DNA of 64,000 nucleotides, from NCBI RefSeq assembly GCF_014851395.1, contig NW_024041150.1, positions 30,506,305-30,570,304 on the forward strand, read 5' to 3'. Under the pieces are notes generated by a model. That model ran no database searches, had not been told where the DNA came from, and saw only the letters and a program-made list of their open reading frames with translations. Made by a program: the position numbers and the translations under genes. The DNA comes from Micropterus salmoides (lineage: Eukaryota > Chordata > Actinopteri > Centrarchiformes > Centrarchidae). Positions 37,870 through 48,600 of the stretch are shown piece by piece; the stretch's first letter is position 1, and every line of letters starts with the position of its first letter.

Positions 37870-39095
37870 TTAAAGGTCCAGTGTGTAATGCTTCTGAGGA
37901 TCTATTGACAGAAATGCAATATAAGATCCATAATTATGTTTTCAGTGGTGTGTAAAGACCTTAAATAATGAACCATTATGTTTTTATTACCTTGGAATGA
38001 GACATTTTTATCTACTAACTGCGGGGCACCCCCTGCTGTGGAGGTCGCTGTATTTTGTCGTCATGTTTCTACCGTAGCTGTCAACGGACAAACGTCATCA
38101 CGGCGTTCTTCTTCTGCTTGTGTAATTCTGGTAGTGTAGACGCCCGTCACTACATTGAATACATACAAAGAAGAAGAAGAGGGAATAACAATAATGTTAA
38201 TACAGTACAGTCTCTGAGTAGTCTTCTGGTTTATTAGAAGTAAGAAGAGAAGTGACATTTGGACAAATGAAAAAGCACATGTTATTTAGCACGAGAGCCG
38301 ACAGCCAGACGGAGTCGGGACAGACAGCTGACGGCAGAAATCGTGGATTTTGTGGATTTTCCCAGATGGAAGGCTATAACTTTAATGTGGGACAGATGTT
38401 TTCATAGCGGAGCTGAAGTTGTCTGTTTTCTGCTGGACAGGTAATTAACTTTGTTTGTCAGACTTTAGCATGCAAATGGAAACTGTTGTTTGAGAGCTTT
38501 AGCTAGAAGCTGGCCATAATCACAGAGCCATGACATGTTTCCCCTGTCAGTGGTGTGAAATCTGGATTAATTTCATGGTGCCTTCTTGTTCTCCAGCTTT
38601 GTATGAGAATCAGCTGATCACTAATTGGCAAAAAAACGGCAGCTTCCAGCATGTCAAGATTGTATGCCTATCAAGTGACCAATAATAAATAATTTGTGAA
38701 AATGTGATTGGATATTGCTTTTCCACTGTGCACACAAATATGTAATTTGTACTTTCACATGCTAAATGCCCATTAAAACGTTGCACCGTTTTACCACAAG
38801 CTGAAATTATGGCTGTCAGTACTACGCCGGTTGATTAAAAAAAACACATTGTGCGCTATTTACTCACACTAAACACTGTAGCAACACGACCACATACAGC
38901 TGTTGGACAGCACTTTGTGTACGAACATTTCTATGAGTCGCAAGTACACAGAAGTGCTAATAAACAGTATAAACTAGAACTTTAGCTAACTGTTGATACC
39001 CCGACAGCCATCTTGGATCACAAAGTCGGGGTAGTGTGATTCTCCCGATTTCCGAAGTCGGGATTCCAACTAGAATTTACACACTGAACCTTTAA
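37870..39095. mobile_element. TTAA-flanked non-autonomous DNA transposon
   Basis: About 1.2 kb with inverted ends (TTAAAGGTCCAGTGTGTAA at the left; TTACACACTGAACCTTTAA at the right) and TTAA at both edges, as for piggyBac- or Kolobok-mobilised MITEs. It has no transposase frame. It lies between lectin copies 2 and 3. Confidence 0.75.
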
Positions 39096-39290
39096 TGTTT
39101 ATGACAGAAAATGGGTTGTTGAAGGTTGTAATTAAGTCTTCTGACTAATATCTTCTCCATCCACTTGCATAGAAGCGATGTTAGGGCGATGGGTCTATAG
39201 TTACCAGCATTATTAGGATATTTTACAGGTTTATTAAATGGCAGTCTTAACACGCTATTACAACTTTTTGGCATTTTACCTTCTTGTTAA
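39096..39290 (-). pseudogene. LINE reverse transcriptase fragment
   Basis: The minus-strand frame contains NNAGNYRPIALTSLLCKWME, the N-terminal RT motif of non-LTR elements, followed by KILVRRL. It is about 60 residues long with no downstream RT motifs, and it abuts the TTAA element. Confidence 0.75.
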
Positions 39291-39759
39291 ATAAGTGCAA
39301 CATTATAGCTCAGCTCAAAGAAGCGTAAGAGAGATGTGTCTCAAAGATAAGATGTTTGGGATTGGCTGGGTGGTTGTTAAGCGAGGCTTTATGATGTAAC
39401 TAGTAATTTGGTGGCCCCAATTAAACCTACTTAAGTATATTGGAAACTTTGGCGCCAATATTTGTTGAATTATATGATTGTCTGTACACAAATGTAATAC
39501 TTTTACTGTATTGCTGTTTGACTGATACCAGTCCCAATATATCTGTCTGAATTTGCACGTTCAGCTGACCTGCTGTGTACCAACTTAAATCTGGGGTAGG
39601 CAGCTTTGGAGAAACCAGCAACAGACAGTTGGATTTTGAAAGTAATCCAACTAGGGGGAAAAAACCTCCCTCCAAAGCCACTACTCCAAAATTGAATGAT
39701 GCTTGTTTACAGTTACCACTCCAGTGTTTGTTTTCCATCGCATGATGTAAATTAAATCT

Positions 39760-39964
39760 CATAAACTGATGTGCACTTCTTATGTCATGACTCCTTCTGG
39801 CAATGACATAGATGTAAAACATTTGTATTTTAATATTCAAATGTTGATAGTGAGGTGGCTACAATTGATCGCTGTGTTAGCAGAGCATATCATATTTATA
39901 TGTACATATATCTGCATCAGCACACCAAGGAGACATCAGAGTGGAGAGAAAAAAATCACCAGAT
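39760..39964 (+). promoter_or_regulatory. promoter-proximal region and non-coding exon 1 of lectin copy 3
   Basis: Paralogous to 18030-18194 and 26190-26357, with the same 'ctgcatcagcaca' phrase and a GTAAGT donor after 39964. It is probably a 5' UTR exon. Confidence 0.6.
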
Positions 39965-40624
39965 GTAAGTTTAAACTCTGTTGTATCACTTCAGATTTCA
40001 TGTTGTCTGTGTAAAGGTGGACAGTTCAGTATATCCAATATAGAAAATGTTCCAATAAGTGCAAGTCGTCCTAAAGTAGTTCTATTTAACATTTTGTGTA
40101 TAGAGTCTAATATTATGAATTGAGCTTTTTCATTTACCACGCATGATTTTATAATTGCATATATAATTGCAACTTGGCATTTTATTATTTTGCCTTCACA
40201 ATGTTGAGTTTTCATGACTCCATGTTTGTTTTGAATTAACTGTTATAGTTTCATGACACGTCTTGTTTTGTGTATCACCTGTACGTTCATGATCATCATG
40301 TTCTACACAGAAACATTTGCTTGAGGTTCTTATATTGCACTATTTTTTAATCTGTATTTTACACAAATAAGTAACTATCGTTAGTTTAAAAAGTATTTAT
40401 GAATGTGCACTGTTTGACTATGGTTTGCCTGTTTCCTCCCATCCTATATTGTTCATTCCTCTTATTGAACTAAACTTTGCATACTGGAGGGAGTGGTGCA
40501 GTTTTTTTTAACGTTCACATACAGTATGTGTTTAAGTGCATTTCATCCAACAGAGACAAGCTGTTAAGTCATTGTGTTTGGTTCTCTGCACACTAAAATG
40601 TCAGTTTCCTCTAACAGAGCAAAG

Positions 40625-43600
40625 ATGCAGTGGAGTCTGTTTCTGCTCATTCTGATGGGTAAGTGGATCATTTACCAGCTCTATAGCAGCACATAGCAGG
40701 ACTACTTAATCTGAAGTCATAACATTTAAATTAAGAAGATGGTGTAAGATGCAGGTTGTGACCTGTGTACTCATGATTTTTGATTTAATAAACAGATGCC
40801 TGTCTTGTTATCATCTCCAACACTGCAGTATTTTCTCTGGTTTTAGGTCAGTGGTCCTTCTTCACTTGTCAACTCTATGAGTATCACTTTATTGGAGAGA
40901 ATAAAACCTGGGATGAAGCACAGAAGTACTGCAGAGAGAACTACACTGACCTGGCCACAGTGACTAACATGACAGACGTGAGGAGACTCCTTGACGCTAC
41001 AGGGCAACAAAGTGAAGCCTGGATTGGGCTGTACAACCAAACAAATGGCAACAAGATGTGGCACTGGTCTCTGCCAGGAGTGGAGTTCAATGATAGTGAG
41101 ACAGATTGGGCTGATGATCTTCTTAAACAGCCGAATGATTGCAGAGGTGTTGAGAACTGTGTGTGCATCGATCCTCAGAAGAAATGGCGAGATGTCCTTT
41201 GTACTGAAAATTATAAAGTTATCTGCTACGATGGTGAGAATCTGTGTCATGTGTAATAATGCTATTCAGCATGTCATCCTGTCTAACAGTTGTTTTCAAT
41301 GTGAAAACATAAACTCACCTAAAGGATTATTAGGAACACCTGTTCAATTTCTCATTAATGCAATTATCTTATCAAACAATCACATGGCAGTTGCTTCAAT
41401 GCATTTAGGGGTGTGGTCCTGGTCAAAACAACCTCCTGAACTCCAAACTGAATGTCAGAATGGGAAAGAAAGGTGATTTAAGCACTTTTGAGCGTGGCAT
41501 GGTTGTTGGTGCCAGACGGGCCAGTCTGAGTATTTCACAATCTGCTCAGTTACTGGGATTCACGCACAACCATTTCTAGGGTTTACAAAGAATGGTGTGA
41601 AAAGGGAAAAACATCCAGTATGTCACAGTCCTGTGGGCGAAAATGCCTTGTTGATGCTAGAGGTCAGAGGAGAATGGGCCGACTGATTCAAGCTGATAGA
41701 AGAGCAACTTTGACTGAAATAACCACTCGTTACAACCGAGGTATGCAGCAAAACATTTGTGAAGCCACAACACGCACAACCTTGAGGCGGATGGGCTACA
41801 ACAGCAGAAGACCCCACCGGGTACCACTCATCTCCACTACAAATAGGAAAAAGAGGCGACAATTTTCAATCCAGTCAAAAAAGACTGGAAAAATGTTGCC
41901 TGTTCTGATGAGTCTCGATTTCTGTTGAGACATTCAGATGGTAGAGTCAGAATTTGGCGTAAAAAGAATGAGAACATGGATCCATCATGCCTTGTTACCA
42001 CTGTGCAGGCTGGTGGTGGTGGTGTAATGGAGTGGGGGATGTTTTCTTGGCACACTTTGGGCCTCTTGGGCATTGTTTAAATGCCACGGCCTACCTGAGC
42101 ATTGTTTCTGACCATGTCCATCCCTTTATGGCCACCATGTACCCATCCTCTGATGGCTACTTCCAGCAGGATAACGCACCATGTCACAAAGCTCGAATCA
42201 TTTCAAATTGGTTTCTTGAACATGACAATGAGTTTACTGTACTAAAATGGCCCCCACAGTCACCAGATCTCAACCCAACAGAGCATCTTTGGGATGTGGT
42301 GGAACGGGAGCTTCGTGCCCTGGATGTGCATCCCACAAATCTCCATCAATCTCTATCAATATGGGCCATCATTTCTAAAGAATGCTTTCAGCACCTTGTT
42401 GAATCAATGCCACGTAGAATTAAGGCAGTTCTGAAGGCGAAAGGAGGTCAAACACAGTATTAGTATGGTTATCCTAATAATCCTTTAGGTGAGTCTATAA
42501 CTCATCTCTCTATACGGAATTAAGAAAAAACTTCACTGATGTGATTAAAAAGTAATATATCTTACAGGTGGATGTCAATTAGGATTAAAGTATAAAGTGG
42601 CATTCCTGGAAACTGTCGTGATAAAAAGCCACTTGTTTAAATAAAAAAAATGTCCTAATGCAGTATAGGCATTGTTAAGTTTTATTTGACACTAGCATTT
42701 TATAATCAGTTTCATTATTCCACTAACACATATAATCTCTGAAGCTGCTTTTTTATTTATCCTTATTTATTTCATTATGTTTATTTATTTCACATTATTG
42801 TTTCACTTGTTTTTAGTAATAAATATGATTTTATGAAACTAAATAACTTGTTAAAATTAGTATTGCTAACTGTCCAAGTGTCTGTTTATTCCACAGAAAC
42901 AAGTCAATCCAATAAATTCAAACTGATTAACAACAGCATGACTTGGCCACAGGCTCAGAAGTACTGCAGAGAAAATCACACTGACCTGGTCAGTGGACTC
43001 AGTCAAGCTATGCTCATTAGGAACATTACTTCTGAAAAGATTTGGATCGGCCTGTTCAGAGACACCTGGAGGTGGTCAGATGGGAGCAGTTCCTCCTTCA
43101 GAAGCTCCGATCTGGAGTTATTTAAAAAAGAAGGTGGCAACAAGAAATGTGCCATGACTGAGTTAAATGGATCTGGAAAATGGGACTCTGATGATTGCAA
43201 TAAAACAAAACCCTTCTTCTGCTATGATGGTGAGTTTTGCAAACGTCTGTCTCAACTGTTTTCTCCCATAGAAGCTGAAATGGAAAATCTGTCTGAATTT
43301 ACATTTTTTATGCTTTATTTTAGTTATTAATGCATGTATGTTTGATTTCTTTCATGAATGTATATATTACAAAAACACAGGATTTCACCTTTGTATGTGT
43401 GAGCTACACTTTGTTTTGTTTTTTCATTCTTGTTTTTTTGTTAAAGAAGTGATTTCTTTAATTGTCTCTTATTTTGTCATTCCCATTTAAGTTAGTGACT
43501 GTATCATGACACAGGTTCCTTTTTAAATAAAATGTCACTTACTCAACACATTCTTAAGATATTTAAATATATTTGTTATCACTTTGTCTAAAAACCAGTT

Positions 43601-44034
43601 GGATCAGTAACATCTGTATTGGATCCAGTGTTGCCAACAGCTAACTGAACCAAGCTGCCGGTATGTTTGTCTCAATTTTTTCCATGACAGATAAAGTGAT
43701 CCTTATCAAAGAAAACAAAAACTGGACGGATGCCTTAAAATACTGCAGAGAGAAATACAGAGACCTGGTCTCCATCACTAACCCTCACCAGCAGAGATGG
43801 GTCCAAGAGAGAGCCAAATCAGCCTCAAGTGATTTCGTCTGGCTGGGACTGCGCTACACCTGCACTCTGGATTTGTGGTTCTGGGTCAGTGACGAGCTGG
43901 TCTGCTATGAGAACTGGGCCCCAAATGAAAACACTGATGGGTGTGACCTGACTGCAGCCATGGACAGCAAAAAAACACATAACTGGCACAGGAAGCGTGA
44001 AAATGAGCTGTTTCATTTCATCTGTGCTGTATAG
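40625..44034 (+). CDS. secreted triple C-type lectin domain protein, copy 3 (intact)
   Basis: Coding exons 40625-40658, 40847-41233, 42897-43229 and 43691-44034 join to 1098 bases, or 365 aa, with no frame lesion. The signal-peptide exon encodes MQWSLFLLILM, and three lectin domains follow, one exon each, all in phase. CTLD1 has WDEAQKYC, WIGLYNQ, a KQPNDC motif with an extra Cys relative to copy 1, and VICYDG. CTLD2 has WPQAQKYC, WIGLF and WDSDDC but no EPN/QPD motif. CTLD3 has FVWLGLRYTC, ENWAPNENTDGC and a normal FICAV end. No membrane segment is seen, so it should be a secreted, possibly multivalent, recognition protein. Sugar binding is uncertain because only CTLD1 carries a QPN-like motif. 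A dead Tc1 sits in the CTLD1-CTLD2 intron. I do not assign an orthologue. Confidence 0.9.
41312..42495 (+). mobile_element. Tc1-like transposon, copy B (dead), in lectin-3 intron
   Basis: An 1184-bp element of the same family as 29912-31119, with the same terminal CTCACCTAAAGGATTATT sequence and TA flanks. Its transposase has a 2-base deletion near the helix-turn-helix (around 41561), a frame break near 41880 and further deletions near 42066 and 42350, though the nonsense codons of copy A are absent. Lectin copy 1 has the empty site ('acacaaataactcatc', near 22284). Confidence 0.9.
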
Positions 44035-44170
44035 TAAGTTCTAATCATACACCCTAAGTCACTGGTGACAGACTTCATATTTTTAGACAACATATTAAAC
44101 CAGCCTATACATACTAGTTTCATATACTTTTGAATTTTTTGCAAACAGATAATTAACTTTTATGATGCTG

Positions 44171-44176
44171 AATAAA
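44171..44176 (+). terminator. polyadenylation signal of lectin copy 3
   Basis: AATAAA 137 bases after the stop, in the same sequence context as the signal of copy 1 (24270-24275). Confidence 0.75.
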
Positions 44177-44294
44177 CTGTTAAAAAATGGAGCTGTTCTC
44201 TGAAATTTCTGTCCAACATTTACAGAAGTGATGCTTAATTTGTGTGAAAATGCGGACTACCAATGAAAGGACTTAAAGGAAACCATAACTTAAG

Positions 44295-44400
44295 TAATAA
44301 TAATAACAATAATAATAATAATAATAATAATACCTTTATTTATATAGCATTTAGTGATTGTAATACTAAGTACATTACAAAAAGTGATTTACAAAAACAA
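44295..44400. repeat. (AAT)n microsatellite plus SINE/LINE tail-type repeat
   Basis: AAT repeats at 44295-44331 are followed directly by 'tacctttatttatatagcat', the common fish LINE/SINE tail phrase. Confidence 0.75.
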
Positions 44401-44672
44401 CACAGGATAAAAAAGGGCACGCAACACCACTGTAAAGATAAAATACATGTGGACAATGCAAGATACAAAATACAAATTAAAAAAGAAATGGAAATCACAA
44501 GTAGGTAAAACAAATTTAGTATAAACAGGAGACTAAATTAAATAGTAAATGCACCTGTACAAGATTGCAAAAATATTGCAAAAGTATTATCAGCAAAAAG
44601 TACTTATTAGTAAAAGTGCATGTTCTGATGAAAATTAGCCCTGTGGGTGATATATTATTATACAATATAGCT

Positions 44673-44736
44673 CCAAGGAGGGTTAAAATCAAGGGACTGG
44701 ATTGCTCCGGTTGCCCTTGATTTTTACCCTTCTTGG
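44673..44736. repeat. imperfect 23-bp inverted repeat
   Basis: Arms 44673-44695 and 44714-44736 pair at 21 of 23 positions around an 18-base loop. It is a possible small MITE or RNA hairpin. Confidence 0.8.
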
Positions 44737-44739
44737 ATA

Positions 44740-45668
44740 ACTATGACCTGGATGACTGAGAATCTTCACTGACATTATTGTATATGACATTATTGGTTAT
44801 GTTATTTGTTAATTCTGATGAAGCTGTGGATACATTAAGCATCATTTTAATATTCTGGCTACAGCAGAGGTGGATATATTTTTAAACTATTTTATAGTAG
44901 TATATATTTCAGTAAAGCCAAAAGGGCTTGGGTCCTCTGCCAAGTAAAAAGTTGCTCTTCAGACCCAACTAAACAGGGCTTTTCGGGGGACCTTACCTAT
45001 CCCGTCTTTCTTCCCCTCCACTCTCAGTTCCTACACACAGTGTAGTACAATAAGAAAATCTAAATGTGAGATATGTATCTCCTGTTAATTACTTAAGTAT
45101 CTGTATCTCTATTCCCCTTTTTTGTTTGTCATTGTTTCTCTGCCTTGTCATTCTTCTTGTTAATTACTTGTTTTGCACTATTAAAAAACACACTCACAAA
45201 AGGGAATGCCTATTGTGTTTTATTAAAGCTTAATCTGTAACTACTAACCTCAGCTGTCAGATAGATGTGGTAACAAGTACAATAGTTTCAACTGCAATAT
45301 AACCTAGTGAAGTAAATCCTAATGTATCAAACTGAAAATACTAAAGTCAAGTAAGATCAGTAGAAAATGTAGGCTACATTAGCACTGCCAAAGCAGTGCA
45401 TTGCCAGATTCCATTTGGCTTTGCTTAGACAATAGGCAGTGCGGCTAAACAAACAGAAGGAAGTCCAAGTGTTTTTGTTACTGCAAAACACGGATGTTTT
45501 TGTTGGTTTCGTCTTCTAACAGTAGACGGCGCACCCGAGCACACATTTGGCACTTGACACAAGACCGCGGCTCAACCGGGCTTCACCGGCGGTTAGTTCA
45601 CTATTAACTTATCAGGCCTACAATAAGCCTTTATATTTTATTCATTCATTCTGTCAAGTGTTTACAGC
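44740..45668. other. intergenic region upstream of the PARP14-like gene
   Basis: No ORF or clear repeat. The last roughly 130 bases before the ATG at 45669 are the likely 5' UTR and core promoter. No convincing TATA box was seen. Confidence 0.5.
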
Positions 45669-48600
45669 ATGGGGGATCCTTACCAATATCCCGTTTTCTT
45701 CGAGTGCCCCACTTTGAACGAAGAGCAAAGGAAGAGGATAGAAACCTACTTCCATATTCGCCGCAAATCAGGAGGAGGGGACTGCAGCTCAATAACATAC
45801 ATCAATGATAAAGTTTACAGCATTGCTTTCAAAGAACAAGAGGGTAAGACACGTGGTTTTAAATGCTGTTGAATCGCTTCATTGTCGTTGATTTCTTAAA
45901 CGGTGTCGTACAATGCAGAGAGCTGGTGAAAGTGAAAGTAAGCCGCTGGAAACCAGTTGATATTTCTTAAAGAAAGAAAGAGATTTTAATGTTTGCATCC
46001 AAAGTTTTGTCCTGTCGATGTTACTTTTCCACATACTCTAGCCTATAGCCTATATAAACTGTATACCAATTGATAAGTTAGAAATCTAAATTTAGAAACA
46101 TATTCTTGTTTCACTTTCAAGTTGAGTTCAGACTTCACCCCGCATAGACCAATATTTTATATTTGTGTCAAATATACTCTTGTTATGAGCTAAGTAGGTT
46201 TGTAAATCCTTATACAACAAGTAATCCCATACAATTCAAGGCAACAGAAACGCATGTCATAATCACAAGTCACATGGCAGTCTGTCATCTCTATAATTTC
46301 CGGGCCCATCGTTTGTGTTTAAAATCTGCAGCTTGACTTCAGTATTTAGTTCACTCTGGAGATTGTGAGGCTGTCTGACTCCTGTCCAAAGGTTCTTTTC
46401 CTAGCAGATCCACACTAACACTACTCACTACTGATACTGAATACTAAAGCACACTATACCGAATGTTGTTCCTCTGGATCCCTGGACCTGTGTCTGGTAT
46501 GGCTATTCAGAATTTTCCCTAACATGTGTCACTTGTGAAATGATGTTAAATTCACATGGAAAACATGCTTTGCACATGGGAAATGTGGTTTTGTAATGTG
46601 TGAAGCCCATGTAAATTCCCATGTGAAATCTGTGGGAGTACATGTCAAACGCATGTGCTTGTAAAATTCATGTGGGTTTTCTATCCATTAATTTCATCCA
46701 ATGAAGAGTAAAGTACAACTACAGTAAGGCCACAGTTGGTCAGTTTTCAGCTCTAAACACTAAACACACATGCATATTTTTCATTCACAGTCCAGGAAGA
46801 ATTCAGGATTCAACATTATGCACACTTTATTTCATTTAAATAAGCACAGAGGCAGGAAGAGAGGGTCGAGGACGGAGCGATAACAAAACTGAAAACTAGT
46901 GCTGAAAGACAAAAAGCCATAATATGTAATCCCGCCTTTTCGGTCTCAGATCAGCAAAGAGTTCTGCAGAGATCTGAACATGAGTTGGAGTTTGCAAGTG
47001 GTCTTCTGGTGCTGACTGTGAAAGACAGCCCTGGACCTACACACAAAAACGTTGGCCCAAAAGCGGACTTAACTTCATCACAGGTCAGTGTGGAAAGCCT
47101 TCTAAAATATAGTGTCTCATATGTCAGTAAACGTTGCAGACTACACTAGTAAAGAAAGAAAAAGGTCCAATTATTTTGGTTGGTTATAAAAACAACAGGT
47201 TTCATCACACACACTTACTCAGTTCAGTTTGACATAATTTTGTATGAAAACACTACAGGGCATGTGTTCAATTTATTAAGTCAAGTCAAGCCTTAGAAAT
47301 TATAAGATTAAAATCAATGCAATACCTCTTTAAAACTGTTGTCATGTATTGATATATTGTATATCTATGTATATTGTTTGCTTTGTGAGTGGCACAAAGG
47401 GAAAAAACATCATCTCATAATACAACCCTGTTGTAAAATCACAAATACATTTACCTTGTACCTTGCATGTCTTTCCAACAGCAGAGCCCCCAGTCCATTC
47501 CTGCTTCAACTACTTCACCAGATGGTAGAAACTATGAACTACAACTTGACCCTTACCTCCTTCGTTACCTAAAGGAAAGCCCCAACGCTGGGAAAGAACT
47601 AGAGAAAGAACTCTCTTCTGTGGCCTGCTCTGCCAAGCTTTACCCAGAGGATGAGAGGGCTTTAGTTAGGTGCTTAGCTCAACCTGGTGCAGAAGATGAA
47701 GTTAGAAACTGGAAAGCTGAAGTAGACAAAGTTTTTGATGGATATCTGTGCCACTATGAGGTTGACCCTCACAAAGTTAAAGCTTTGCTTCAGTCCTGCA
47801 GCTCCCGTCAGGTCACAGATGAGGTGAAGGTGTACAGCGAGGTTGGGATGGCTGTTGTTGTTGGGAGGACGTTCTCAGGTGAAGGCCAGGTTGATGGATG
47901 TAGAGCACTCACGGGTTAAACAAGGGTCAAGTTTAAGTGAGAAGCAAACCAGCATTCGCCGACTTGGCACAGCCAAACTCCGTCTCCTTTGGACAGAGAT
48001 TGAGCACAGTCTGGGACGAGATTTTCCAGGTGTGAAGGTCACACAGGGAGATGCAGGGCAGTTAGTTTTGGAAGGATCTGTTGAGGAGATTCTTAAGGCC
48101 GGAGACCAGATCTCTGATATTGAAAATTTGGTGTCAGAAAGGACAGTTTCTGACATGAGCCCACATTTTTTGGCCTTCCTCAGGAGGGTATATGGAGGTC
48201 CAGGGGTGCTAAGTGACATTTTAGGGTTTGGTGACAAGGTGGAAATAGAGTTACGAGACACAGAGTTGCATTTGTTCAGCCGCTCTGCTGAAAAACTGGA
48301 TGAGACAGAGAAAAAACTGCAAGAAAAATTCAAGGAAGTCAAGATCTATGTGCCTAACTGCTCTGCTGTGCCATCTGAGCTTCAGGAAAAGCTTAAGTCC
48401 AAGACAAATGAGATGAACCAAGGGCAGCATAGGGCTCAGGTTGTGTTTGGCTTAGACAGCACAGTGTTCCTACTGGGCCACACGAAGGAGGTCGAAGAGC
48501 TGAGTGAAACTGTCACACAGTTTATTTTGGACCAGTCAAGCATAGAAGGTAAAATCATTCTCCCTTTCCCAGAGTTAGCACAAGAGTTACCAGAATTGCT

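Noticed and set aside
47875..48342. 155-codon minus-strand frame in PARP14 exon 3
   Set aside because: It is antisense to a well-supported coding exon, with Ser/Pro-rich composition typical of shadow frames.
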